From NCBI GenBank assembly GCA_977017575.1, contig CDRNVI010000185.1, forward strand, positions 62,001 to 126,000: a DNA stretch of 64,000 nucleotides, given 5' to 3'. Both the position numbers and the translations under genes were made by a program. This document shows positions 19,457 through 29,338 of the stretch, one piece after another. The notes beneath the pieces were generated by a model that was not told the DNA's origin, did not search any database, and saw only the letters and a list, made by a program, of their open reading frames with translations. The DNA is from Paramoeba atlantica. Lineage: Eukaryota > Discosea. How positions within the stretch are numbered: the first letter of the stretch is position 1; every line of letters starts with the position of its first letter.

Positions 19457-20080
19457 ATGACTTACTCCTTTTTAATGATATGTCCGCTACGTGCATCGGA
19501 TGTACACTCTTCAACGCATCCCCGGGCAGCGAAAATAAGGTCTGTTTCCGTACCGCAAGAATACAATTTGGCAAGACTTGTTGAAAGCGCAGATAAAAAA
19601 CATCGTACCTGGGACACCAACACACCTGTCTGTGAGTGGTATGGCATTGAATGTTGTGAGAAGAAACGAGTTAAAGCAATAAGCTGGCGTTTTGCAGATT
19701 TAGGATCGTTAAATTGGAAATATTTGCCGCCAAATTTAGAGTCTCTAGAGGTGATGAAAGCCCATCTTCGTGGTGAACTTCCACTAGAGATGTTTCCCCC
19801 ATCTCTCGTATACATTTATCTGTATTACAATAAGTTAACAGGTAATCTCGTCCTTTTGCGACTTCCACCTTCATTGGAGGTTTTTGACGTTCAAAGCAAT
19901 CAGTTTTTTGGCATCGTAGATTTTTCGTTACTTCCAACAGGTTTGTCCGAGCTGACGCTGTCTTGGAACAGTGACCTCAAAGGTGCGTTCGATGTGGGAA
20001 TGTGCAGTCCGAGTTTGAGCTACGACGTTCGGCGTACAAACATCACGGTATCGAATGGATGTTTATTTCGAGAGGTCTAG
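19457..20080 (+). CDS. LRR protein, type I
   Basis: 207 residues. A short hydrophobic N-terminus (YSFLMICPL) may be a signal sequence. Residues about 35-62 carry the family signature: VPQEYNLARLV then TPVCEWYGIECCE, the LRR N-terminal cap with a Trp and paired Cys. From about residue 80 come the repeats: SLNWKYLPPNLESLEV, HLRGELPLEMFPPSLVYIYL, KLTGNLVLLRLPPSLEVFDV, QFFGIVDFSLLPTGLSELTL. The C-terminus SNGCLFREV has no acidic tail and no CaaX. Closest relative in the window is the pseudogene at 759. LRR domains of this kind bind other proteins; the partner is unknown. A good splice acceptor lies 15 bp upstream. Confidence 0.8.
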   Translation: MTYSFLMICPLRASDVHSSTHPRAAKIRSVSVPQEYNLARLVESADKKHRTWDTNTPVCEWYGIECCEKKRVKAISWRFADLGSLNWKYLPPNLESLEVMKAHLRGELPLEMFPPSLVYIYLYYNKLTGNLVLLRLPPSLEVFDVQSNQFFGIVDFSLLPTGLSELTLSWNSDLKGAFDVGMCSPSLSYDVRRTNITVSNGCLFREV

Positions 20081-20811
20081 CGTGATGAGGATGATGAGTG
20101 CAATGATGAGGATTCTTTCGAAAATGATTTTTTTCAGAATTCCGCCTCGCTTGTCGTTTGGCTTGTCGTTTGGCCGTATTAATTCGACGAGTGTAAAATG
20201 GGCATAAAATGTGAAAGAAATTCTGGGTCAAGATGGGTGAGAATGCACCAAAATAGGGTAAAATAATTTTTTTTTGGTTTCTCTGTTTCGTTTGAAAGAA
20301 ACGTTGGGCATATGTTACAGGCTTTAAAAAAGTATTTTTGACTCATTTTATTCATCTGGCATGCGTTTTACTTTAATTGAGAGGGGGGGGTATATAATGC
20401 TTCTGTTCTGAAATTCGCCCCCCCCGCCCTGATCAGTTCCACAGCGCTCTTTCGGGCCGACATGGGGGCTGCGTTGGCCTGGCAAGGTATGTGGGCGGAT
20501 ATTTCTGACCATTCTAAATGGGCCCGTATCCGGAGCTCTCTGACCAATTGTTGTTGAGACTGCCAACAGTAGGTTCCATATGATGTCTATTTTGTCTTCC
20601 GCTGATTTGCTGAGAAAATTGTCACATACGCTCGCCGCGTGGATTGGCACCGCGTAGAGTATATTGCACCGCGCAGAGTTTCAGGTGGGAACACACCTGA
20701 AACCTCCTTACCCGGGAGCACCGCCAGGGAGTACCCCCGGGTTGGGGCGGTTCGGCTTCGAGATCAGCACGTCGACTATCGGGTTGCCCCCCCCTCGTTA
20801 CTCCATTATCA
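20081..20811. other. Intergenic region without a supported gene
   Basis: AT-rich up to 20380, then a G-run (20385-20392) and GC-rich unique-looking DNA. The GC-rich part 20640-20810 contains a CAGGTG...CACCTG hairpin (about 20683-20700). No gene or RNA gene could be supported. Confidence 0.4.
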
Positions 20812-21495
20812 TAAGGGAGCGAAGGGGCAAGAACTCATACATGTAGTTTGAAGCACATGGTACTCAGAGGGCGAGTTCGAGACCAGCTCATCGCATGCCG
20901 TATACCCCCCAGTAAGAGAATGAGTTTTGGGTCGAAATGGCAAAATCTTTTTTACTGGGGGGTATACTTTTTTGGACAGTTTCCTCTTTTCTCGCAACTT
21001 TTTCTGCCATTTTTTCTATTCTTCCTTCTGAAAATGTGTTAAAACGCTTATTTGGGTTACCCCCGAGGCCCTCAACATGCAGACACCCACCCGCTACCCA
21101 CTATACGCCTCCTGTGGGGATCCCGAGCCAAAACTCTCTTACTGGGGGTCAGCCCAAAAAGGGCCAAAACTCTCTTACTGGGGGGGTACTCTCTCTTACT
21201 GGGAGGTTATACGGTAATAGGTTGGGCTGAGAACTGACTAGGCCCAGTACTCGGAGGATCGACCCGGACCTTCCCCCAAGGAACCAGCTCCCTTACCCGG
21301 CTTACACGTCTTGGGTGAGTCGTGTTGGCGTACAATTCGTCGACGCATCGTGTTGGTAGCAACACGTTGGTGCCGCCTTGGACAAGCGGAAACTGGTAGA
21401 GGACTTCGTCCTCTGAACTTGCGGATCTGTCTGAAGGGTCTGGCTTGCCAGTGACCGTCCGGAGCAATCCGGAATGATTTGCACTTTTTTTGGAT
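20812..21495 (+). repeat. tRNA-derived SINE, copy 1, interrupted by a MITE
   Basis: The head (about 20812-20900) has an A-box-like GGGGCAAGAAC region and a B-box-like GCGAGTTCGAGACC. The body 21212-21495 runs from GGCTGAGAACTGACTAGGCC to CCGGAGCAATCCGGAATG and a T-run (21485-21491). It matches the minus-strand copies at 26331-26718 and 61161-61534, but is split by a 307-bp insertion at 20903-21209. Confidence 0.7.
20903..21209. mobile_element. MITE inserted in SINE copy 1
   Basis: Terminal inverted repeats TACCCCCCAGTAAGAGA (left) and CTCTTACTGGGAGGTTA (right), flanked by TA at 20901-20902 and 21210-21211. The CTCTTACTGGG end motif occurs three times at the right side (about 21133, 21170, 21190). 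Confidence 0.65.
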
Positions 21496-21884
21496 CGGTC
21501 AAACCGTTTCCCAAGGGATTGAAGCTAGTCGGGTCTGCTTTGTCCATAACTTTTAAATAAATAATTCATCATGTGGTTGGTAAGCGCCCCACTCATCAGT
21601 TACCACGACTGAGTTTCGATCACTGATCGAACGAAATCATGAATGCGAGGAAGTAAAATGATTACTATCCACCCTACATAATTGTCGCCCCCCCCTACTT
21701 ATTTGTCAGTCGGAGAAAACAGGCGTCGGGAAGCGGCGCCGATTTTGTTTTCGCGATTTCCTTCAAACTATTTTTAGCTTAATGCCTATAGCAGCAGCGC
21801 TGCTCCCGTAGCGTCAAGTGTACATGTCCTAGTACACAACATCCTAAACTTTGCACACGTATTTTTCTTATATCACACCCGTTC

Positions 21885-22664
21885 ATGCAAGCCCTCCCTA
21901 CCGTAGATTCCCACGCCACCTCCACACGTCTGGGTAAACCCAGTGCGGCGTTACCGCAAGAATATCAACTCGCGGAGTTCATCCAAGAGATTGAGAACCC
22001 GGAGCCGAGTTGGACCACAGACACCGCAGCCTGCGAGTGGGCTCGTGTCTCATGCGCAGAGGACGGGGTCGTTACGTCGATCTTTTGGGGTAGTTGTGGG
22101 ACCCATTCCGCACTTCGCGGTACGCTTCACTGGAAGGCTCTCCCCTCCACGCTCACCAACCTACGCTTGAGTGACAATGATCTACTCGGAGGGGTGAGTT
22201 TTGAGGAGCTCCCCAGGGAACTCACATTCTTCTCCATTCACGCCAATCGGTTTGTGGGTACCATTGAATTGTCGGAGATGTCCGCTTTGTTGTTGCACGT
22301 CGATGTTTCGTATAACAAATTGGAAGGAGGACTGGATTTGACGTGTTTGCCATGGAAGATGGATACCTTTCTCGCGAATTCAAATTCGTTTACAGGAAAT
22401 TTGATCCTTACGTCGCTTCCGCGTACAATAAATACGTTGTCTTTGTGTGATAATGATTTTGAAGGTACTGTCGATCTTGACCACTTGCCTTCAGATTTGT
22501 TCCAGCTTGATCTTTCGAATAATCCGAGATTGACGGGGACATATCACACGAAGCTAATGCCGAAGCGGATGCGAGATAAGACGCGCTCGTTTCTCTTTTT
22601 CTCTGCGTACGAAGTAAACGAAAACCTTGATATTTCTGAAACGGAAATTTTAAAGAGAAGATGA
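21885..22664 (+). CDS. LRR protein, type I
   Basis: 259 residues. The N-terminus (MQALPTVDSHATSTRLGK) is not clearly a signal peptide. The cap motif is at residues 24-60: LPQEYQLAEFI then TAACEWARVSCAEDG. From about 75, seven LRR units of the LPxxLxxLxLxxNxLxG form follow, including NDLLGGVSFEELPRELTFFS, NRFVGTIELSEM, NKLEGGLDLTCLP and NDFEGTVDLDHLPSDLFQLD. The C-terminus is basic (AKRMRDKTRSFLFF-like) and ends EILKRR. It is most like the gene at 24110 in both length and tail. No stop or frameshift. A short pyrimidine-rich stretch (TTTTTCTTATATCACACCC) precedes the ATG. The 330 bp before it (21500-21884) hold no gene. Confidence 0.8.
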   Translation: MQALPTVDSHATSTRLGKPSAALPQEYQLAEFIQEIENPEPSWTTDTAACEWARVSCAEDGVVTSIFWGSCGTHSALRGTLHWKALPSTLTNLRLSDNDLLGGVSFEELPRELTFFSIHANRFVGTIELSEMSALLLHVDVSYNKLEGGLDLTCLPWKMDTFLANSNSFTGNLILTSLPRTINTLSLCDNDFEGTVDLDHLPSDLFQLDLSNNPRLTGTYHTKLMPKRMRDKTRSFLFFSAYEVNENLDISETEILKRR

Positions 22665-22897
22665 TCATTACAAATTTGCTTCATTAAGCATACAATGTGT
22701 ATTTTCGCAGTAATTTGTATTCTTCGCCTTCTCTTCGTCGAAATTATGATCAAAATAAGCCTTCGGCAACACCTTTTAGGCATTTTGAGTGTCCAATCCC
22801 ACTTGTTCATAGCGACATGTTCTGAAACCACGACATTCTCGCTGTACGATTTATTTTTTAGGAGCATTGTTAAATATTCTCATGGCATCCTACTTTT

Positions 22898-22980
22898 CAA
22901 CGCAAAGCGCGCAGCACGAGTCCTTCTAAGCAGCACGAGCCTTCTAAGCTGAAAACAGCCACAGCGCTTAACGTAGCGAT
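22898..22980. repeat. Dispersed foldback repeat, copy 1
   Basis: TTTTCAACGCAAAGCGCGCA ... AAGCTGAAAACAGCCACAGC. Related copies lie at about 44447-44482, 59318-59395 and 63065-63105. The GTTTTCAAC and GTTGAAAAC parts of the best copy can pair as hairpin arms. Confidence 0.55.
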
Positions 22981-23516
22981 CAATCATTATTTCTATTGTA
23001 TCTTAAACAGTACACAATTTCTTGTTTCGCCTCCCTCCACCGTGGCCGACCAATGCCTCGACCCGTGAAGTCTGGATCAGTTCCACAATTCTTGACATGC
23101 TGCGTCAACACTGCAGCTGCAACTTTTTCAAGAAGGCTCCAGACTATTGGAACCACTTCTCTTTCAAAGAGCCTTGCCCCCCATTCTAGAAGCTTTTCAA
23201 AGCAGTCACATTCTCCTTTCTCAATGAGAGTCAAGGCAATTCGCTCTCACACTTCTGGAGCTTGAACATCGATGTCATCGATCTTCAAATACATTGTATG
23301 TACTCACTTCATGGGTTGCATTGAATTGAAGAAAACTTTCGACAAAACTGGGTTAGCGAAACCATAGCGAAAGCGTTTATATGCTTTTTCTTTTACGTCA
23401 TCGGAACACGTTTCATGAAAGACTTGATATTCTTCCATCATTTGTATTACGATGGATTTGTCGATCGCGTGGTATTCCGTAACTAATTGACGGAGACGAG
23501 CATCTACGTTAGCCAT
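22980..23516 (-). pseudogene. Unrecognised minus-strand reading frames, perhaps one broken gene
   Basis: Two consecutive frames on the minus strand: 23516-23304 (MANVDARLRQLVTEYHAIDK..., 70 residues) and about 23252-22980 (ERIALTLIEKGECDCFEKLL...). Both have ordinary composition and helical, charged sequence, but a stop separates them. A GTGAGT after the first could be an intron donor, yet no acceptor restores the frame. No family recognised. Every other minus-strand frame here is transposon-derived, so this may be too. Confidence 0.25.
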
Positions 23517-24109
23517 CGCACTATTTCTCTCCCCATTAAATCCCTTTTCTCGGACGCGTTTACTCCCCCCCCCCTCGATTTAGTCGATCCTAAAACGTTG
23601 AGGCTACTACTCGACGAATACGTCGCACCGCCTGTACTGTGCAACCATACTTGTTGGACAATGTAGAGCAGGACTCTCTTGAACGGTATATGTTAAGTTC
23701 GTCTTGGTTGCTTAACTTTTTAGGAGGACAACGCACCTGATTGTTCTATGGTTGAGGAGAATCGGGCGTTTCTTTGGGGACAATCGGAGACGATGAATTG
23801 CGCAAGGGCGAAGCAACCTCTCCAAGGCGAGGAACTGGCGCCTTGAATTTTACCCACTTGTGAGCGATCCAGAGCAGGCTGACATAGAGTAGTTTAGAAA
23901 TTTATGAAAATTTGTAAAGTGCCAAAAAAATGATTTTTTTTAGGGACCTCTGAAAAAATCGCTGAAAAAAAGGAGCGTACCAGAATAAGCGTAACAGAAT
24001 TGGGGAAACTCATAAGCGTACCAGAATTGGGGAAACTCACAAGCAGGGGGGGTATAGTATACGTATTGTATATTTAAAGCTGTAATGTTCTTTTCTTCTG
24101 AAATATTTC

Positions 24110-24895
24110 ATGAAACCAATTTCCGCTTTTCTTCTTCACGACACACTTGCCACTACCCGACGTTTAGGTAAAGCGAGAGTGTCCTTACCGCAAGAAGAGA
24201 TACTTTCCGAATTTGTACATGACATCGAAAACCCAGCAGCCTCATGGAATCGAAACACACCTGCGTGTAAATGGAATGACGTGCAGTGCTCTCAAAATGG
24301 AGATATCCGTAGTATTGTTATGGGATTTCGAGGCCTTCGTGGTTCTCTACGCTGGAAATACTTGCCAAGTACGCTATCTACTCTACAAATTTCAAACAAC
24401 GAGCTTTCAGGTCCTGTCTCGGTTGAATATTTTCCGTCACAGCTGGAATGGGTAGATATCCATATGAATCATTTTATGGGAGGCATAAATCTATCGGAAA
24501 TACCAGGATCGCTCCAAGCAATGGTTCTTTCGCAGAACGAGCTAGAAGGAGCACTTGACTTAAGTTCTCTGAATCCAGGATTCGTGTCTCTCGTGGCGCA
24601 TTCAAACTTCTTTTTTGGCCAGCTAAATTTTTGTGAGCTTCCCAGCTCTATGGACCGACTAAACTTGGCAATAAACCTTTTCAGCGGTATGATCAACTTG
24701 GATCACTTGCCCAAGGAAATGTCATTTTTAGACCTTTCTGAAAACACGAATCTCAAGAGTGAGTACCAGGCGTCTTTGCTCCCAGTAAAATTTCGCAAAA
24801 GAACGCTTGTTATGTGGTTTACATTTCACTATGCGATTAATGAAGAGAGTTTTCGCCATGAAAAAACTCAGATCACCTCTGCTGATGAACAGTGA
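24110..24895 (+). CDS. LRR protein, type I
   Basis: 261 residues from ATG 24110. The N-terminus MKPISAFLLHDTLATTRRLG is mildly hydrophobic. Cap signature: LPQEEILSEFV and NTPACKWNDVQCSQNG at about residues 25-62. Seven LRR units follow, such as GLRGSLRWKYLPSTLSTLQI, NELSGPVSVEYFP, NHFMGGINLSEIP, NELEGALDL and NLFSGMINLDHLPKEMSFLD. The end LPVKFRKRTLVMWFTFHYAI resembles that of the gene at 21885, so these two are a pair of close paralogues in tandem. Intact. The MITE right end stops only 55 bp upstream of the ATG and may carry the present 5' UTR. Confidence 0.8.
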   Translation: MKPISAFLLHDTLATTRRLGKARVSLPQEEILSEFVHDIENPAASWNRNTPACKWNDVQCSQNGDIRSIVMGFRGLRGSLRWKYLPSTLSTLQISNNELSGPVSVEYFPSQLEWVDIHMNHFMGGINLSEIPGSLQAMVLSQNELEGALDLSSLNPGFVSLVAHSNFFFGQLNFCELPSSMDRLNLAINLFSGMINLDHLPKEMSFLDLSENTNLKSEYQASLLPVKFRKRTLVMWFTFHYAINEESFRHEKTQITSADEQ

Positions 24896-24978
24896 GCAGA
24901 GAGAAAAGAAAGTTACTCATACACCAATAGTCACATCAAAAAATGAACGAGAGCGATGATATAGGATATCTTTACGAA

Positions 24979-25013
24979 TTGTACAGGCGGCGGTACAGGA
25001 CTGGTACCGGACA
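24979..25013 (+). mobile_element. Small family B 3' fragment
   Basis: TTGTACAGGCGGCGGTACAG and GACTGGTACCG match the last codons of the family B ORF (IVQAAVQDWYRR) at about 3155-3190. No poly(A). Confidence 0.6.
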
Positions 25014-25225
25014 GGACGGTTGTACCGTATGGGGATAGAGGACTACGGGGATCGGAGTTGAATACCAAACAAATTACGGATCCTTTTTAATGATACCTAT
25101 CCATGCCCAGAAAAATATTTTCAAACATCTTTAACAAACCTCTGGCGAAAAAAGTTGATAGTTGATAAGCTGGCCGTTTGTCGCCGCAGTGATATGGCCT
25201 CCTAAGGAACACTCTAGTTATTTAG

Positions 25226-25651
25226 AGGGCTGAAACCAGTAAAATATAAACCCAGACAAACCCAGTCAGGTCACAAGAGAAACCAACGGCAAAGGTACTT
25301 GTCGTTTTTTTGGTTATGGAGTTCGCTGGAGAATCCGGGTGGGGGGTCTAGGGGGTTCCAGGGGGATATATGGAAGCTATAGGGGGGGGGCGAAGCAGGC
25401 TCCAGGTTGGGGGTGTAGGAGGGTGCAGAAAAAAAACCAAGTATTTTGGAGCCAGGGTGTACCAGGGGGTCCCTACATAAGCAAGGCGGCAAAGCTATTC
25501 ACCAGGGGAACGAGATCTACCCAATGCTGCGAAAATGAGAAAAAAACAGATATAAAAATCAAATTTCCGCAAGGCGGGAGATATCCTGAAATCACTCTAC
25601 AATATAGAAAATTAGCAAACCCAGGCAAACCCAGGTGGTTTCAGCCCTCAT
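25226..25651. mobile_element. Foldback element with GAGGGCTGAAACC ends
   Basis: GAGGGCTGAAACC at 25226 is mirrored by GGTTTCAGCCCTC ending at 25651. Next to each end are related AAACCCAG-type motifs. One matching terminus also occurs at about 36089-36102. The interior is G-rich and I see no gene. Flanking duplication not evident. Confidence 0.5.
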
Positions 25652-25685
25652 AGTGCCTAAGCGAGCACCGAGAATCCTTAGGTGG

Positions 25686-25758
25686 TTCGGATCCAACTGG
25701 GCGCGAGGTATACTCGAGGTTCCTCAAAGTGCATCGCAGCTAACCAGTTGGATCCGAA
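25686..25758. repeat. Foldback with 15-bp arms
   Basis: TTCGGATCCAACTGG and its exact inverted copy CCAGTTGGATCCGAA, 43 bp apart. Confidence 0.75.
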
Positions 25759-25787
25759 TTTCACAGGCTTTATCTTAGTTATTTAGT

Positions 25788-25985
25788 ATCTTGTCATTTT
25801 CATAGCGGGCGAACCTGCGCAAACGCACGCAAAAGAGGATACAGGACTGCACTCACCCTAGTTCTTTAGCACCTTATTATGTTGGTGTCTGGTGGTCCAG
25901 CCATCAGTTCTCCGAATCAGTCTCACCCTAGTTGTTTGACGTCTTGTTATATTGACGTCGGGCTATGTATTGACGTCGAGAGTTA
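25788..25985. repeat. Three diverged tandem units, each with a short hairpin
   Basis: Units begin CTTAGTTATTTAG, CCTAGTTCTTTAGC and CCTAGTTGTTTGACG. In the last two, inverted arms (CACCTTATTATGTTGGTG; GACGTCTTGTTATATTGACGTC split as GACGTC/GACGTC) change together. The stretch 25985-26330 has no gene I can support. Confidence 0.4.
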
Positions 25986-26330
25986 GCTCGGGAAGCTGGG
26001 GCCGCTAAGCCCCATCATCCGACGTGAGTCGGACGCCAAGATTGAAATAATACAGGCATGAGTACCGCCTGTTTGCTGGGATAGTTCGACGGTGTCGAGT
26101 CTCAGCTTCAACGGACCAAGACTTCTTGGGTGTTATACCCTCGAGCGGACTTGGCTCCTCAGCTTCAACAGACAACAGGCTTAGCCAACATATTCCAGAC
26201 CTCTTCGAAACGATACAAAGTCGCTGGATTCATCCATTTTCGAACTTCGTCAGGATCTATTCGGGGAATGTCATGCTTTATACGCAATGATTAAAATTTT
26301 CGAAGAGAAGTCAACAAGGTACAGGCCAAA

Positions 26331-26718
26331 TGCAAAAAAAAATCCAAATCATTCCGGATTGCTCCGGATGGTCACTGGCAAGCCAGACCCTTCACAGACA
26401 GATTTGGAAGTTCCGAGGCCGACGTCCTCTACCAGTTTCCGCTTGTCCAAGGCGGCACCAACGTGTTGTTGCCAACACGTTGCGTCGACGAACTGTACGT
26501 CAACACGGCTTACCCAAGAGGTGTAAGCCGGGTAAGGGAGCTGGTTCCCTGAGGGGAGGGTCCGGGACGGTCCTCCGAGTACTGGGCCTAGTCGGTTCTC
26601 AGCCCAGTCTCTTAGAGTGAGGCTGCCAGGAATAATGTGATGAGCGGGTTTGAACTCGCCGTCTGAGCACCACGTGCTTCAAACTTTGAATTCTTGCCAC
26701 TCCGCCATCTCCGCCCCC
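26331..26718 (-). repeat. tRNA-derived SINE, copy 2
   Basis: Read on the minus strand it starts with the tRNA-like head: A-box-like TGGCGGAGTGGCAAG and B-box-like GCGAGTTCAAACCC. It continues through the 300-bp body to a CCGGAGCAATCCGGAATG end and a T9 run. The direct repeat CAGGCCAAA flanks it (26322-26330 and 26719-26727), a likely target-site duplication. Confidence 0.75.
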
Positions 26719-26836
26719 CAGGCCAAAGTAATGCACCCCCGTTGGCGAAAGCAGCCCCTCAGCTTTAGAATGTACAGTTGTAGCCGTACAATGTAGCGTA
26801 GCATTAGACAATGTTGGTACATTCGTCTCTTGGAAT

Positions 26837-27805
26837 ATGGAAATCTTTACATATACTTCTTTTCCCCATCTTTCTTCATATCTTTTCATTCTAAATCTTT
26901 TTTCCGCTTACATTTCATTCATGCTGTCGCCCACCCCGGCAACCCGTCGTCCGCTTCCCTCCGAGCTCTCCCCACTCGATTCCCTATCCCTTTTCATCTC
27001 CCACATTACCAATCCGCACCCTACGTGGGTCGCGACTCCTTCCTCGGATCCCCCGCAACAAATTCCCCCCCTCTGGCACGGCGTCCATTTCGACAAAAAC
27101 CAAAACATTCAAAAACTCACCTGGGACGCGCTATCTCTCCAAGGCAACCTTACCTGGGGCCACCTCCCCCGCTCCGTCACCGACGTCTTTATCTGGAACA
27201 ACCACCTCACCGGGTCGTTGCACCTACCCGAGTCCCACCCCCATCTCTGCGATGTCCGTATCAGTGACAACGCCCTGGACGGTACCATCGGTCTCGATGC
27301 CCTCCCCCTCTCGCTGGCCTGGCTGAACGGCAGCTCCAATGGCCTCACCGGGGAGGCCTCGTTATGTTTTCTCCCCCCCTCCCTTTGTTATTTAAATCTC
27401 ACCCATAATCACTTATCCGGACATCTTTATTTAAATCTTTTACCCTTAGGAATGGAACATTTGTATTTATCCTTTAACGCCCTCGGGGCCACACTCGATC
27501 TCACCGCGCTCCCCGAGAGCCTGCGGTGTCTGCATTTGGACCACAACGCGTTCTGGGGCCCCATTGTGATTGGCGCCCTGCCGCGGTCCAAGGTGGTGGT
27601 GTTCCAGCTGCAGCACAACCACCTCTGGGGACCGGTGGTGTTGTTGAACCCGGGAGGTTCAAAACAACAACAACAACAACAAGGAAACCGAAACAGTAAA
27701 GGGGGGTTTCCGACAAATTTCAATTTAAAAGTAAATCCCCAGCGGTATGGTCGGATTGCGACGGCCCCGGTGGAACGGGATTCGGGATGGTGTGTGGTGG
27801 GGTAG
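26837..27805 (+). CDS. LRR protein, type II, with CaaX-like C-terminus (CVVG)
   Basis: 322 residues from ATG 26837. An internal ATG near 26921 (MLSPTPATRR) would drop a hydrophobic stretch (SSYLFILNLFSAYISF) that otherwise resembles a signal anchor, so the start is uncertain. Cap region: LSLFISHITNPHPTW then LWHGVHFDKN; the usual paired Cys are absent. About eight LRR units follow, with the type II block LYLNLLPLGMEHLYLSFNAL and ATLDLTALPESLRCLHLD. A CAA run near 27668 encodes poly-Gln. The tail NPQRYGRIA... ends in CVVG, in the position of CVVS, CKVS and CTVC in the three sister genes, suggesting prenylation and membrane attachment. A long pyrimidine-rich leader (26858-26920) precedes the inner ATG. 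Confidence 0.75.
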   Translation: MEIFTYTSFPHLSSYLFILNLFSAYISFMLSPTPATRRPLPSELSPLDSLSLFISHITNPHPTWVATPSSDPPQQIPPLWHGVHFDKNQNIQKLTWDALSLQGNLTWGHLPRSVTDVFIWNNHLTGSLHLPESHPHLCDVRISDNALDGTIGLDALPLSLAWLNGSSNGLTGEASLCFLPPSLCYLNLTHNHLSGHLYLNLLPLGMEHLYLSFNALGATLDLTALPESLRCLHLDHNAFWGPIVIGALPRSKVVVFQLQHNHLWGPVVLLNPGGSKQQQQQQGNRNSKGGFPTNFNLKVNPQRYGRIATAPVERDSGWCVVG

Positions 27806-28159
27806 AGGGGAGGGAAAGGGGTGAAGGGGTAAAATTCTCCAGCTCCAGGTAGTGTGGGTCGTTAGTCCACAGGTACACTATATACAGTAAGTCTCCGTAC
27901 GGGAACATACATCCATACCTAGGACTACCAATAGGAGAGTAGGGAGGGGAAGATCCTCAGAGGAATGGGGAAGTTGTGACGCAAATGTAGTTGTTTCGAT
28001 TGTAGACCTCCTTTGTTCGTTTCCTCATGACTCGTTTGATACGTTTTAGGGACATATTTTCAATGAAAATAATTTGAATGGAATGAGAGTATTCCGGCTA
28101 AATGGTTCGTTTAAAAATTAAAATCTAATAGTTCATGAAAAAAAGAATTCATATTCCCG

Positions 28160-28214
28160 GGCACAGGAAGGTGGTAATTACCACCCATTATGCATTATTA
28201 TGCATATGGTAATT
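28160..28214. repeat. Palindromic TGGTAATTACCA-type repeats
   Basis: GGTGGTAATTACCACC and ATGGTAATTACCACTTC within 55 bp. The same TGGTAATTACCA theme occurs at 49150-49195 and 60095-60130. Region 27806-28160 shows no gene. Confidence 0.55.
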
Positions 28215-28234
28215 ACCACTTCACCATATCCAGT

Positions 28235-28677
28235 GTACCGGTGAAGCTTTAATTAATTTATAACATTAATTAACGTAATTTCTGAAGAGAAAAAAATGTT
28301 TACGTTAATTAATGCTACGTTAATTAAAGTTACATTAATTTATCTTTTTGTGGCGCGATAGTAAAAAAATTAGCCCTACAAAAAAAATTGAAGTTTACCA
28401 TTTTTAAGCCCACACGATTGAACGAAGTTTGCGCACTTCTCCAAAATTCCACCTAAAGCGAAATACTCCACCGCCTATGGCTGTAGTTTCCAAGGGCAAC
28501 GGGTCGTGTTCTTGAGGCATCTGCTAGAAATTAAAAACAAGAAATTATTAGTTATTTTTCGCCATTTTTTGACCAAAATAAATTATTGCGTAATTATTGC
28601 GTAATTATTGCGTAATTAATGCTACGTTAATAAAAAAACGTACATTTTTTAGTACGTTAAAAAGTGTGTCACCGGTA
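28235..28677. mobile_element. Possible AT-rich MITE with TACCGGTGA ends
   Basis: TACCGGTGA at 28235-28243 and TCACCGGTA at 28669-28677 are exact inverted copies. The interior is rich in TTAATTAA-like and AATTATTGCGT repeats and contains no gene. It ends 40 bp before the next LRR gene, so it could supply its 5' flank. Confidence 0.45.
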
Positions 28678-29252
28678 AGTTAATTTTGCTCAAACATTAT
28701 TTAATAAAATTCAAAAATGAAGACAATTCCTTCGCTAGCGTTTTCTGTTACTTTATCAGATACTCCCGTCTCGCCCGTAAGCGCACAGCAGAAAAATATT
28801 AGCTGTAACTCACCAGACGAATCAGCTGAGAGTGTACCTAACGCGGTGTCTACTCGCGCTGCAAAAGTACGGGGAGTTGCTCTCCCCCAGGAATATGAAT
28901 TATCACGATTTATTCAGAATACGGCAGGCGGCCATCATCTCTGGACGACCGCCACCCCGGCCTGTAAATGGAGAGATGTCCTTTGCGATAAAAAATCAAA
29001 CGTGATTGGATTGGACTGGTTTGGGTACGACCTGCACGGCCCACTCCAATGGAATTGGCTGCCCCACACCGTGCAGCGTTGCAATGTCGAAAATTGTTTG
29101 CTTTCAGGGTCTGTCGAACTGAACGAGTTGCCTACTCAAGTCGTAGAAGTGAATGTCGCGTGTAATAAATTTACAGGGGCAATAGATTTGACACGCTTAC
29201 CGAATACACTTCAGAGTCTAAAAGATAAAGATACAGTTTCTGTACCTTGTTG

Positions 29253-29338
29253 GTACATTTTGCTAGTCCTTCCTTTCCTTTCCCGGAAACGGGCATATTC
29301 TTACTTTTAAATGCCCGTTTCCGGCTGACGGCTAGCTG
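29253..29338 (+). ncRNA. SL RNA intron-like segment with conserved stem-loop
   Basis: Exon end TTGTTG is followed by the donor GTACAT, then GCTAG, the perfect 14-bp stem with a 14-nt AT-rich loop (ATTCTTACTTTTAA), then a GGCTAGC that can pair with the first GCTAG. SL RNAs have a leader, a donor and folded intron stems; the T-rich loop could hold an Sm site, but I cannot prove it. The leader's first bases are missing, so this copy is probably a pseudogene of an SL RNA. Confidence 0.5.

Larger units (their letters stand above)
22665..24109. other. Intergenic region with repeat fragments
   Basis: No firm gene. It holds a dispersed-repeat copy (22898-22980), two weak minus-strand reading frames and a MITE right end (about 23980-24055, GGGGAAACTCACAAGCAGG-type) whose inner part GCGTACCAGAATTGGGGAAA is duplicated in tandem. 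Confidence 0.45.

Noticed and set aside
22980-23516. Spliced minus-strand gene with a GTGAGT intron
   Set aside because: No acceptor gives a continuous frame, and the other convincing genes of this window have no introns.
27668-27685. CAA run in an LRR gene as an assembly fault
   Set aside because: The frame is kept on both sides and the protein ends with the subfamily tail, so it is an ordinary poly-Gln tract.
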